Shown here: one piece after another, positions 54,069 through 64,000 of the stretch
Layout: each line of letters begins with the position of its first letter
Numbering within the stretch: position 1 is the stretch's first letter
Assembly: GCA_964016885.1 (NCBI GenBank)
Contig: OZ024743.1
Span: 162,179,492 to 162,243,491 of the forward strand
DNA: 64,000 nt
Direction: 5' to 3'
Origin: Eledone cirrhosa
Lineage: Eukaryota > Mollusca > Cephalopoda > Octopoda > Eledonidae
Translations under genes and position numbers: made by a program
The notes under the pieces: generated by a model
The model's database searches: none
Told to the model about the DNA's origin: nothing
What the model saw: the letters and a program-made list of their open reading frames with translations, nothing else

Positions 54069-54236
54069 CCGTATTTCCCGGTGTCGAAGACGCTATTTTA
54101 TTTCTAAAATAAGTGTCAAAAATCTACCATGCGTCCTGGAGGCTGAAGGTTGTTTACTATTTTTTTTCAAATTTTGGGTTGTCAAAGTTAGAGTGCGTCC
54201 TCGAGGACGAAGCGTCTTCGGCGCCGGGAAATACTG
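54069..54236. mobile_element. 168-bp MITE with 25-bp inverted repeats
   Basis: Ends CCGTATTTCCCGGTGTCGAA and, on minus, CAGTATTTCCCGGCGCCGAA, each continuing GACGC, with TA on both sides. TA duplication and size suggest a Tc1/mariner-type MITE; superfamily is inference. Confidence 0.85.
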
Positions 54237-54244
54237 TAATATGA

Positions 54245-54330
54245 TCTGGCAGAATGTTAGAGCGTCAAATATAATTCTTTGTAATATTTATTTTTGCTCC
54301 TTGTGCTCAAATCCCACCGAGGTTGATTTC
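54245..54330 (+). repeat. Older tRNA-derived SINE fragment, interrupted
   Basis: GGCAGAATGTTAGAGCGTC resembles an A-box half and GCTCAAATCCCACCGAGGTT a B-box. It is the host into which the next SINE was inserted or which it abuts. Confidence 0.6.
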
Positions 54331-54547
54331 TAAACACGAATATAATTGTTTCTACTTTAGGCACAAGGCCAGCAATTACCCAGTGCATTACTGGTACTTT
54401 ATTTTATCGACCCCGTAAGGATGAAAGGCAAAGTCAACCTCGGCGGGATTTGAACTCAGATCGTAAAGGGACGTAACTATGCTGGAAAGAATGGCGTCCG
54501 ACCCTCTACCGATACTGCTAATCCACCGCCCTAAACACGAATATAAT
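54331..54547 (-). repeat. Full-length tRNA-derived SINE (family 1) with target duplication
   Basis: TAAACACGAATATAAT is repeated exactly at 54331-54346 and 54532-54547. Between them a complete family 1 SINE on minus shows GATTAGCAGTATCGGTAGAG, the B-box-like GAGTTCAAATCCCGCC and the terminal AAAGTAGAAACA. Good family reference copy. Confidence 0.95.
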
Positions 54548-55194
54548 GGTCCGAATGATTGAAATAGTAGCAACTTCAACTCTCATAAATATGTGGATGT
54601 TTTTTCTATATACTGTGTAATTCATCACAGAATCTTTGCACCTAATTTTCAATACAGTCTAAACATATTTTTAACAAACCAAAGAAGATACCCATAACTT
54701 GGTTACTCGGCCTGCTAAAAATAATAGCCATATTTTACCTTTAAATAATACTCTACTGCTTAAAAAATAGAAAACGGAATATTGGATGACGTAGTGTTAG
54801 ATCTGAAAGAAAAGATGGATGTTCATAGCGGGAATTATAGGTCTGCTTGATTAGGGGTGACTTAGTGCCACTAACACGTCACTTAGTTCAATAGCACAAC
54901 TTGTTCCGTGAATACCTTCATCAGAGTTGATGCAGCAAATATTCGAAGTACACTCTAGTTCTCTATTCTTCACGTTTTTGTTTCCTGTTACATTGGCATA
55001 TAGACGTTCAAACTGAACAACTGTATCAATCTTCTCAGTCTCTCAGCCTGGGGTTTTCGCCTCATTTCATCGTTAACGTAATACACTTCTTCCTTCTGTG
55101 CGTCATCAAACTCTGGTAAATTCCTAGACGAGTATTATGTGATTTTTATGGAGTTTTCGTAGGTGGTTTCTGACCGTTTTCCCTCGTATGAAAT
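54548..55194. other. Nothing recognised
   Basis: No supported gene or repeat. Confidence 0.45.
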
Positions 55195-55312
55195 TCATAG
55201 TTGACTTCGGAGCCGTTTAAACTCAGAACACAGAGAATCGGAATAAATACGCAAGACATTTTGACATTTTATCAGATGCTCCAACGACTCGAAAGATATA
55301 TAGGCCAATTCG
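55195..55312 (-). repeat. Diverged SINE fragment
   Basis: GTTGACTTCGG, TTTAAACTCAGAACA and GATGCTCCAACGACTC on plus match the tRNA-related half of family 2-like SINEs. Confidence 0.6.
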
Positions 55313-55314
55313 GC

Positions 55315-55316
<2 letters not shown>

Positions 55317-55360
<44 letters not shown>
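55317..55360. repeat. TA then TG microsatellite
   Basis: Short compound tract. Confidence 0.93.
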
Positions 55361-55364
<4 letters not shown>

Positions 55365-55549
55365 TGTTTGGTGTGATGTTTATCCGTAAGAGTTACGTAA
55401 TGACTTCTCGTTGATAAACGCATGTAAACAGGTAAGAGCACCCTACGTCAGTTATATCTATCCAGCTTAAAAGTGGCGATCAAACGTAACGGAGCTGTCA
55501 TATATGAAATAAATGTTAAGACAGAAGTTATATAATCATATTTACTAAT

Positions 55550-55773
55550 ATTATTATGTAACTTTTATGGGCGTTGGATTGGCAGTATCGGTAGAGGGTC
55601 GGAGGCTATGCTTTGCAGCACAGAGTTACGCCCCTTTATGATCTGAGTGCAACTCCCGCCAAGGTTAACTTTGCCTTTCATCCTTAGGGGGTCGATAAAA
55701 TAAAGTACCAGTAATGCACTGGGTAATTTGCTGGCCTTGTGCCAAAAGTAGAAGCAATTATTATGTAATTTTT
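55550..55773 (+). repeat. Full-length tRNA-derived SINE (family 1) with target duplication
   Basis: ATTATTATGTAACTTTT (55550-55566) and ATTATTATGTAATTTTT (55757-55773) flank a complete element from GGGCGTTGGATTGGCAGTAT to AAAAGTAGAAGCAATT. Confidence 0.95.
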
Positions 55774-55831
55774 GTCTTACCGTTTATTTCCTATATTTAC
55801 ATGTGTGTGCGCGTGTGCATATATATATATA

Positions 55832-55895
55832 TATGGTGCCCCCAGCATGGCCTCAGCCGGATGGCTGGAACAGGTAAAAGGGTAAAAAAGTAATA
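55832..55895 (+). repeat. Retroposon 3' tail fragment
   Basis: GGTGCCCCCAGCATGGCC followed by a GGCTGGAAC block and AGTAAA-like short repeats resembles a 3' tail I recall from LINE/SINE repeats of molluscs. No head present. Family call tentative. Confidence 0.45.
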
Positions 55896-56470
55896 TATAT
55901 GAATATTTGTGTTTCTACAAGTAAAAGCGGATAGTACGTGAAAAAGTGAAAAATATTTCTTTTTTTCTTTCTTTCAAGTTACTGAAACACTGCATTTATG
56001 CAATTAATAAAGTGTTGAAGATGCACTGAATGGTTTTACTTTTAATATGTGCACTCATATTTATAGTATACTACGAAAAGAAATTAATTCATACAAAATA
56101 CATGATAGCTTTTTTATTAAAAAAAATACTAGTTTAATTAATCTCGAATGTTGAAAAAAATATAATTTATTTTGTATTGACTAATTTCTTTTTGTTATGT
56201 GCTATAAATTTGAGCGTGTATATATAAAGACTTCCCCAAATGCCAACTCCTGCGTCATTGTCGTTTGAAAGGGGAAACGCAGGTTATTTCCAGTAGGCTA
56301 ACAGGAGCTCTAATGAAGCTTGAGGCCCGATCACTCATTAGTGGATAAAACCGATCACAACCATACAGATTGAAAATTCAGTTCTTGAACTAAGACACTT
56401 GCAACACAGAAATGGAAGAATGACATCACATAAACCGCAAGGACTTGTTTGATTGATAATGCCAGAATGA
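55896..56470. other. Nothing recognised
   Basis: AT-rich, then sequence leading into a LINE relic. No supported gene. Confidence 0.4.
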
Positions 56471-57690
56471 AGGTTCGCAAAACCTTCGCAATATTTACAT
56501 ACAATGTAAGAACATTGGGGCGCGCAGGGAAACTATGCCAACTTACCAAAGGCTGCAGCGAGAAAAAGCTGGGCATTGGAACATACAAGAACATCGTTGG
56601 GGAACAGAACATGATGTCGATATATTAAAACAACGAGACTACACCTATTTTACATCAGCTAAAGAAAACGGTGATATCAGCATTCTTGTAAGGAATCACT
56701 TTGTCGATAGTGTGATCAGCTCCTGTAAAGTCACTGAAAGCATCATGAACATCACACTGCATTGCAACCGCGTCATCACAATAGAAACGTCACAAGATAA
56801 GGAAAAGATCTATTCTAATATGAGATGCATGATTTTGTATCCATCCATACCTTGACACAACTTCTTTATCATTTCTGGTGATTTCTACGCTTGTGTTGGT
56901 GCACCATGAAATATCTACAGTCATTGGAAAATATTCATACCATCTGCAAACGAATAAGAACGGTTAACTTCTTGTAGAACTTTGTGAAAACTAGGACCTG
57001 GTATTAGCCTTTCATCGTCAGCCTCATAAGAGGTAGATCTGGGAACATCCAAATGGAAATAGCAGATCACAAACAGACCACAGGAAAAAGTGAATAACTC
57101 CCTCTAAAAATTGTGCTTACTCCAGTATCGAAATTAACTCCGACCATCAAATGGTTACTGAAGATCTGAAAATCAATCTAAGAGCAAGCAGCACGAAAAT
57201 CACGCCAGACTCCAGCGTACAACTTTTCCGTACTAATGAAATCAAGCAATCTACATCAGAGGTGTGCCGTGGAAGTCAGAAATAGATTTGAAACACTAGC
57301 AGCGGACAACGAGGTAACAACGATTCAGCAGAAATATGGTAAAATTCTTCGAATAAGACACTGCTTCCAAAACAAGCTCGCAATACCACAAAATGTATAA
57401 ACAGAGCCTGTGAAACGCTAATGGACAACAAAAAAGATTTCCTGAGAAGATACAGAAACCACTGATAGGAACAAAATTACCAACTCTTGTGGCAGAATCG
57501 CATCTACCAACCAGTAAATAAAATCCTTCGACCTTACCAAGCGGGATTTCACAAGATGCAAAACTGTCTAGAATAAATACACGTGATGAGAAGGGTGATA
57601 GAGGCTTACCACTAATGTCAGATTCTACCTAATACCACATTTGTAGATTTCAGCAAGGCGTTCAGAGTAAGGATACGACAGCGGCACTGA
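56471..57690 (+). pseudogene. Degraded LINE with endonuclease and RT remnants
   Basis: At about 56490-56534 the frame IFTYNVRTLGRAGKL matches the first motif of an apurinic-type (EEP) LINE endonuclease. Scattered endonuclease-like pieces follow to about 57200. At about 57541-57570 GFHKMQNCLE and at 57638-57667 TFVDFSKAFR correspond to RT motifs upstream of and at motif A, with the catalytic Asp of FVDFSKAF. The distance is short for a LINE, so it is internally deleted. Many stops and shifts. CR1/RTE-like by motif style, clade uncertain. Confidence 0.65.
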
Positions 57691-57989
57691 CAATAACGAC
57701 AACAACATATATGTGTATACACCAACATTTTACCAGCAATCACTACCACCACCATTAACCAGTGGGAGCCGACTCCAGTTGACAATAACAACCTTTGTCA
57801 TTCCGCTGGGAACAACCCCCTGTTTTCTTTTGTACATTCATCTATTCATTCATTTATTTATTTATTTGCTAACTTTCTACTTTCGTGTGTGTGTCCATCC
57901 ATGCAACCCCCTTCTCTTTTATCTTGACTTCTGTCGCCTCCATATTTGATGTAGGTGAGCTATGAGGCTTCACTCATACCAACACTTTC
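57691..57989. other. Nothing recognised between two LINEs
   Basis: CA/ACC-rich and ATTT-repeat-containing sequence without a supported gene. Confidence 0.4.
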
Positions 57990-60985
57990 CCTTCCACCCA
58001 CGTGCAATTGTGCTTAGAACCTAGGCTGGTCATAACCAGCCACTCACCCCTGATGCTGCTTGGTGCCCCAGTCCCCTGCTCCACGCCCCATCTTCCATCC
58101 CCACCAGTCGACATCTGCAGCACTTGCAGCACCACGAACTGTTCGGGGTGCGGCTGCTTCCACCACCTCATCTGTGTTGGCTTGACGCGTCGTCGGCTTC
58201 CAGTGCCCTCGCAGCGTGGAGATGCAGAAACTGTCTTTTCCACTCGTCTAACCAGCCACAGACGTCTGGCACTCCGCCAGATGAGACAGCGAGCTTGCCT
58301 GATGCCCAAGCCTCGCTGGTCAACATCACTTGACTCAGGCGGCTCCGGAAGATTCCGCTCAGAATCCTGAGATCGGCCCAACCCGTAGCCGATGCCCTCG
58401 CTTCCTCAATCGAGAGCGCTCTGGACTCCAATCGAGCCAGCGACTGGGAGCACCTCTTCTATTTCGCCCCACTCGCCCTCGGCCACCCCAGCTCTGGCGC
58501 TGACCGAGGCGGCCGATGGACAGCAGCCTTTGTCAAGGCCAATGTTTCGTCCTTTGGGAAAGCGCCCATTCCAAGCGTGCCGAAGGACTCCACAACCCCT
58601 GCTCTTGGGTGCCTCCAATTCACCACCCCTGAGGCCAGCGCCAAGCGTTTGCGTGACAGCGTAAACGCTAAACTTATCAGGGGTCATGTCAAGGCCATTG
58701 TCAAAGTGGTTGCCTCAGAGGACACTGTCCTCCAACCCACCGAGGAGGCCTGGCTGCCCTGCGACTCAAGAACCTTGAGCCACCCGCTGACCTCCGACCC
58801 ATACCCCCCACCCGATCCCCACCTGCTCCTTGTGGCTTCCGACGGAGACATCATTTCTGACATCAATTCCTTCCCAGCTAGCAGCAGCGGAGGTGCTGAT
58901 TGTCTCCGACCAGGCCACCTCAAGGAGTTGCTATCCCCCCTGTGGCACTTACCAATAGGCTTATCCATGGCGCCCTGGATCCTCACGCTCGAGGCCTCTT
59001 TTTTGTGGCTAGTCTGACTGCTCTCAGGAAAAAAGAGTGTGGCATACGCCCCATCGCTTTGGGCAATGTCTTCCGGAGGCTGGCTGCTAAGGTGGTCTGC
59101 AGGTCCATAACACTTGAACTGGGTGAGGAGTTCAGTCGGGTGCAACTCGGTGTCGGCGTGTCCGGTGTCTGTGAGGGGGCCGCACATGCAACCAGGCAGT
59201 TCTTCAATAGCTGCCCATCGGAACCGGAACCGGCATCCAGGGACACCAGACACCTCATTGTCAAGCTTGAGATGAGGAATACCTTTAACTGCATACGCCG
59301 GGACCATATGCTCAAGGCCTGCATCAGCCGAGCCCCCTCCGCCTACCCGCTGGCCTACTTGTCATATGGAGCCCCGAGCATGTTCCTTGCTGCTGACACG
59401 GTCATACCTTCGACCACTGGGGTCCAGCAGGGCGACCCTCTGGGTCCCCTCCTGTTTGTTCTTGGTATAGACCACATTGGCCGGAGTATCACGGCCCCTC
59501 TCAACGTTTAGTACCTGGATGATGCTACGCTGGGCGGGCATGTGGAGACTGTCTGCCATGACCTTCAATCGGTGGTTCCTGCCCTGGCGGGAATCAGCCT
59601 CCAGGTCAACTCGTCCAAATCGGAGGTGATGAATGTCAGCTATGATGCTCAGAGCTTTGCAGCCTCCGTCTTGGACGTGCGGTCCATTCTCCACCAGGTA
59701 CAGGTGACCCCCAAAGAGGATGTCCTCATCCTCGGGTCACCGATCCACTCGCCAGCCATCCGCTCCACCATCAGGTCTAGGCTCCAACAACTCCAGACCC
59801 TCACGAGCCTACTAGGCTTGATCGACGGCCACCCATCCCTCTTCCTGTTGAGGAACTGCTTCGCCATGCCGAAGCTTCTCTACACCCTTCGCAGTGCTCC
59901 GTGCTACAGCCACGCATCTCTCCTCGCTGACCTCGATACTTGTATCCGAGCGGCAGCTGAGGAGATATGCCACGTCCGGTTTGCCGACATTGTATGGCAA
60001 CAGGCCACTTTACCTGTCAGATTTGGCGGCTTTGACCTCCGATCCCCGATCTCGCTGGCTTTGCCGGCGTTTCTTTCATCGGTAACCTCATGCCGCGTCC
60101 TCGTCAGCAGGATTCTCCAAAACACAATAGAACCATCTGTGTTCAGGGAACGTGAGGTCGCCTGTGAGACGTGGGACAGAATGGGACTTAGCCCGGTAGA
60201 CGTCCTTCCCCCTTCTCCCTCTGCTGACGTCAAGTCCCCCCAAAGCGTATGGGATGCCATCCAGTGCAGCCTAGCCTCAGACAGGCTCACGCGCCAGCTC
60301 GACCAGCACCGCCTTGCTTGTTTTCGCGCGGCCTCACAACCCGACAGTGGTGCCTGGCTCCATGCCTTGCCATCCTTCTCCACTGGCACGCTGGATAACG
60401 ATAGTCTGCGCATCGGCGCTTGCTTGAGGCTTGGACTCTGGATCTGCGAGCCGCATAAATGTTGCTGTGGATCCAGCGTGGACTCTTTCTGACTCCACCC
60501 GCTTTCCTGTCGCCACAGTGCCGGCCGCCTTCCACGCCATGCTACCCTCAACGAGGTCATTAAGCATGGCTTGGATGCTGCAGGCTTCCCTCCCAGCTCG
60601 ATAGGAGCTGGACCAAGGGGATGGCAAAAGGCCAGACGGTATGACCATCTTCCCGTTCCGCGGTGGAAAACCCCTCATCTGCGATGCCACTTGCAGCGAC
60701 ACTTTCTCCAGCCGCAACCTGGTGCACTCTGCGACTAACCCAGGTTCTGCTGCACGTCGGGCTGAGGAGGCCAAACTCTCCAAGTACCGGTCGCTCTCCG
60801 ACGGGTTCGCGGTCGTGCTCTTGGCAGTGGAGACTTCTGGTGTCCTTGGCTCTGTAGGCGCCTCTCGAGTTGGAATGGCTCTTGCAACGCATATTCCTTA
60901 CCATCTTCCGGGGAAACGCCTTCTCCATCCTGACCGCCGGGGCTGTGGGGAGGCCAGCGCGTGGGACCCCATTTTCTCACCATAC
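57990..60985 (+). pseudogene. LINE of the zinc-knuckle/endonuclease family, copy C (longest)
   Basis: Nearly complete protein. Order: an N-terminal Cys/His cluster resembling a PHD-like finger (CSTCS...CSGCG, HHLICVGL; 58113-58190); linker; RT start with SSGGADCLRPGHL (about 58880-58920); frameshift near a C6 run at about 58937; ECGIRPIALG (59035); KLEMRNTFN for motif A (59261), where the family Asp is replaced by Glu; GVQQGDPLGPLLF motif B (59419); TAG at 59509-59511 directly before YLDD (59512); thumb; LPVRFGGFDLRS (60010); zinc knuckle CEPHKCCCG (60447); TGA at 60490-60492; a frameshift near 60600; endonuclease-like region to 60985 with ICDATCSDTF and SKYRSL. Dead, but with few lesions. 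R2/NeSL-like assignment is inference. Confidence 0.82.
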
Positions 60986-61185
60986 GGATTAATAGGCAAA
61001 GTTATAAATTATTGTAAATAAATAATTATTGTGGCTTGCTTTTTTTTTTTTTTTTAAAAAGCATTATATTAAATTTTTAGACGAATGAGTTTTTAAAAAA
61101 AAAGTTTTAAACTGTGTTGTTAATAAATAAATAAAACATTAACAGAAATATCATGTGGGAAATATTAAGTCACAGTTGAATCTCT
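60986..61185. other. A/T-rich LINE 3' flank
   Basis: Contains an AATAAA-like stretch and poly-T/poly-A runs just after LINE copy C. Likely its 3' tail and flank. Confidence 0.5.
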
Positions 61186-61325
61186 TCCAAAACTGTTGAT
61201 GCTTTTGCTTCAATCTACTCCAACAGCACCTGCCGTGACCGTCTTGATAGTCATATGAATCAACATTTACCCATCAACACTGGTGTCTTACAAGGCGACA
61301 CACCACAGCCATTACTTTTTATCGT
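61186..61325 (+). pseudogene. Fragment of another LINE reverse transcriptase
   Basis: In one frame YSNSTCRDRLDSHM is followed by INTGVLQGDTPQPLLFIV, which is RT motif B of a CR1/RTE-like LINE. Only about 45 codons, no other motif. It ends at the adjacent MITE. Confidence 0.7.
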
Positions 61326-61330
61326 TGTAT

Positions 61331-61442
61331 ATATACAGGGTGTCCCAAAATAATGTATACACACTTCGATTACTTTGTATAGGTAATATTTATTAGAATG
61401 CTGTTAAAGCATGTATATATTTTGGGGGAACACCATGTATAT
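61331..61442. mobile_element. About 110-bp MITE with imperfect inverted ends
   Basis: Left end ATACAGGGTGTCCCAAAATA; right end, read on minus, ATACATGGTGTTCCCCCAAA. Flanked by TATA sequence. CAGGGTGTCCC ends are common in mariner-like MITEs, so I suggest that group. Confidence 0.65.
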
Positions 61443-64000
61443 AGATAGATATGTTTCTTTATTAGCCACAGGGGCACAAAAGAAGGGGACAAATACAAAG
61501 GGGGAAGTTTACATACAATAAAACCGTGTAAAATATTATCACAAATGCAATTTAAAAATTAGTCGATTTTCCCCAATAGGGGGAGACAGTTCATATGGGT
61601 AACACACACCCCCGAAAAAATGTGCAACCCTCATCTCCAGGAGTACGAAGAGTTTGTACTCCTTTCCTCTCCTCCTCCTTTTCCTCAACCCACAGGCTGA
61701 TATAGAGAGAAGGCCCATTCACTCGGGCCATTCTCGCCACTTTCACCCACCTTTCATAAAACTTGCTGGGGTACAGCACCTCTCTCTCCATCCTGATTCT
61801 TCTTCCAAAGTGGTATTTGAAAAAAAGAATCAGTTGTTGGCCGGAGAGAAAGGTATCTCACCTCAGCCCTTTCAACCTTATCCACCATACAACCTCAAAG
61901 GAAAACCGTCTGTCCTTCGTTTTTGAAGGAGGGTGGCAGTTTGATCATGACAATGGACTCGGTGGTCAACCGGATTGGTCCCACCCGCGACAATAGTCGT
62001 TCTACATAGCCCCACAGGTCGGTGACGCCCGGGCAGTGTATGAATGCGTGCGCGACGGTTTCTTCGTCTCGCACGCACCTCGGACAGATCTTTTTTGCAG
62101 GATCACTGCCCGGGCGCCAATGTCTGTAGAGCTTGTCTCGAACTGGTAGAGCTCCTCGGTAGCACTGCCAGGCCAGGGACTTTTGGAAGTTGTCCATCGG
62201 TCCCGGACAGAAGATCCTACCGAACAGAGTGGCCAGTTCGTCTTCCTCTACGCCCAGAGTTTCACCGAGCGCGTCGTCGCATTTGCTGCGGATCAACCCT
62301 CTATAGAATGACGAAGGGGAGTCTCCATTGATCGCCGGGTCCACCTGCCAGAGGGCTGTGAGTGCCTGAGCACATTCGATGTGCCAGTCGCCCATTTTCC
62401 TCGGTCTTTGCTTGACCCAGGACTGCAGCTCGGTCAGCGAGACGAGTCGTGGGAAGGCTCGCCTCACGAATGAGGCCCACACCGGTTGTCCGGTGAGGAA
62501 TACGTAGAGATGCCGAAGCCTGAGCGCGTGTTTGCGCATCGTCAGTCACGGCATCCCCAGCCCTCCGTTGGAAGGGCGTTGGCAGCAGATGGATCTTCTC
62601 ACCATAGGAGCCCGCCTCTTCCAAAGGAATTGGAAGAGCGTGCGCTCCATTTTGGCGAGCGTTTTGGCTGGACAAGGCACGACGGTCAAGCGGTAGTAGA
62701 TGGCGGACGCTATAAAAGTGTTCGCCATCTCCGCTCGACCTTTCAAGGATAGTTTGCACTCGGCCCACTTCTGGGTGAGTGCAAACACCTTGGCCGACAC
62801 CTCGTTCCAGTTCTTCTCCACCTGGAGGTCCGGACCAAACCAGACCCCGAGCAGCTTTACTGGTCCTTCCGTCCAGCGTCCGACGACGCCATCGGAAGGC
62901 ATCAGTCTGCCTCTTCACGATCCGAATTGCAAACCGATGGACTTGTCCCGGTTCAGCTTCGCTCCTGTGAACCTTTCGTATTCCTTCAGTAAGGTGCCGA
63001 CTTCCTCGATTTTCGAGGCGCTCGACACCATTACTGTCACGTCGTCGACGTAGGCCGACGCCGCTTTCCGCAGTCCCGGTTCCAGAGGGATGCCCTGCAA
63101 TAGCTCCAACTTCCGCAGTAGTGGCTCGAGAGTCAATGCGTACAGAAGGGAGGAGAGAGGGCATCCCTGTCGAATTGATCGCGTGATATCGAACGGCTCC
63201 GAGAGGTAGCCGTTCACTTTAACCCTTGAGCAGATGTTGCTGTTATGCATTGCAACAATCCAGCCCCTGAACACGGGTCCGAAGCCTGCCGCCTCGAGCA
63301 CCGCATCCAGGTAACGATGGTCAACCCTATCGAAAGCCTTAGATTGATCCAAGTTGATCAGGGCCCCACCGAAGCCGGGTTTACACCCTACCCTCTCTAT
63401 GGTGTATCGCATGAGGTGGAGGTTGTCGTGTATGGACCTGGTCGGGATTGCACATGTCTGTGCTTCTCTTACCAGGTTCCCGACGAGAAGCGCCAGCCTC
63501 TTTGCCAACACCTTGGCCAAAATCTGTAACTCTGTGTTTAGCAGAGTTATGGGCCGGAAGTTGCCTATGTCATCCCCCTTATTCTCGTCCTTCCTGACTA
63601 GTGTGACTACGCCCCCGGTCACAGAACTGGGAATTCTCCCGTTCTGTTGCCAGTTGCAGTAGACCGCTTCCAGGAGACCGGAGAATAAGTCAGGCATTGT
63701 TACGTAAAATTCGTAGGGTAAACCGTCGAGACCTGGAGATTTTCGTTTGCCGCATTGGCTTAACGCGTCCCCTATCTCAGCGGCTGAAATCGGCTTTTCG
63801 CAGAACTTTGCCTCGCTGTCCGAGAGTCGCGGTAGGCCGTCGAGGTATGGACCGAAATCCATAGCCCATCCCGGCGCGCCGCCCTGCCCGAACAGCTGAG
63901 CAAAGTGCCGCTGAAAGGCCGCACACATCTGCTTCGGCTCAAAGCACGTATTTTGCTTCTGACAACGCAGCCCTCATGCTTTGCGTCGGAGAACTGGTCC
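61443..64000 (-). pseudogene. Tx1/L1-like LINE ORF2, incomplete at window edge
   Basis: Minus-strand LINE protein; the endonuclease domain would lie beyond 64000. Order: KSPGLDGLPYEFY (about 63720-63760); NFRPITLLNTE (63540); LINLDQSKAFDRVDHRYL motif A (63310-63370); SIRQGCPLSSLLYAL motif B (63140-63190); AYVDDVTVMV motif C (63025-63056), where YADD is usual; a C-terminal CPRC...HAFIHC zinc motif (62040-62095). The reading frame is continuous from 63928 to 61895 except for two TGA codons (62915-62917, 62546-62548). A frame change near 61850-61900 leads to the last block KFYERWVKVARMARV (61700-61765), ending at a TGA at 61591. AATAAA on minus lies at 61457-61462. Confidence 0.88.

Noticed and set aside
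54331..54547. A functional tRNA gene from the A-box and B-box match
   Set aside because: The tRNA-like head does not close into a proper cloverleaf by eye and is followed by the SINE body and tail with a target duplication. The same holds for the other SINE copies.

Overview
This is a repeat-dominated animal genome window with no host gene that I can recognise. Three things point to a coleoid cephalopod, most likely an octopus. Many copies of a tRNA-derived SINE carry the characteristic block that ends in a TTATTTTATCGACCCCGTAA-type motif and an opposite end reading GGCACAAGGCCAGCAATT. Long CA/TG, TA, GA and GTAT microsatellites are dense throughout. Several invertebrate-type LINE, Penelope-like and Helitron relics are present. 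The taxon is inferred from repeat families, not from a gene.

Layout. 1-5 kb: AT-rich sequence with a short non-autonomous Helitron, two abutting SINE pieces and a pogo-like MITE. 5-14 kb: a cluster of near-perfect palindromes, each beside a TA microsatellite, and one degraded LINE. 15.58-26.14 kb: one array of about 440 copies of a 24-bp unit with several layers of higher-order duplication. 27-30 kb: more microsatellites and palindromes and a LINE tail. 31.4-33.1 kb: a minus-strand Penelope-like reverse transcriptase. 34-39 kb: SINEs and a hAT element with an intact 8-bp target duplication. 40-61 kb: three copies plus one tail fragment, all on the plus strand, of a LINE family with a C-terminal zinc knuckle and a predicted restriction-like endonuclease. 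Between them lie a second copy of the short Helitron, two further Helitron pieces, a long-arm foldback element, MITEs and more SINEs. 61.4-64 kb: a minus-strand Tx1/L1-like LINE that runs off the window.

Nothing forms an operon or pathway. Every coding piece belongs to a mobile element and carries stops, frameshifts or truncations. The elements interact as parasites of one another: SINE inserted in SINE, SINE tail inserted in a Helitron, and a LINE tail next to a MITE.

The most unusual signal is a set of palindromes whose two arms share private variants that differ between copies of the same repeat. The turn-round point also differs between copies, and one homologue exists as a single arm only. 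This suggests that inverted duplication happens afresh in individual repeat copies next to TA tracts, rather than that a palindromic element is spreading. The second notable signal is the 24-bp array. Its unit length is divisible by three and its units lack stops in several frames, so it produces apparent open frames of more than 2,000 codons that are very unlikely to be genes.
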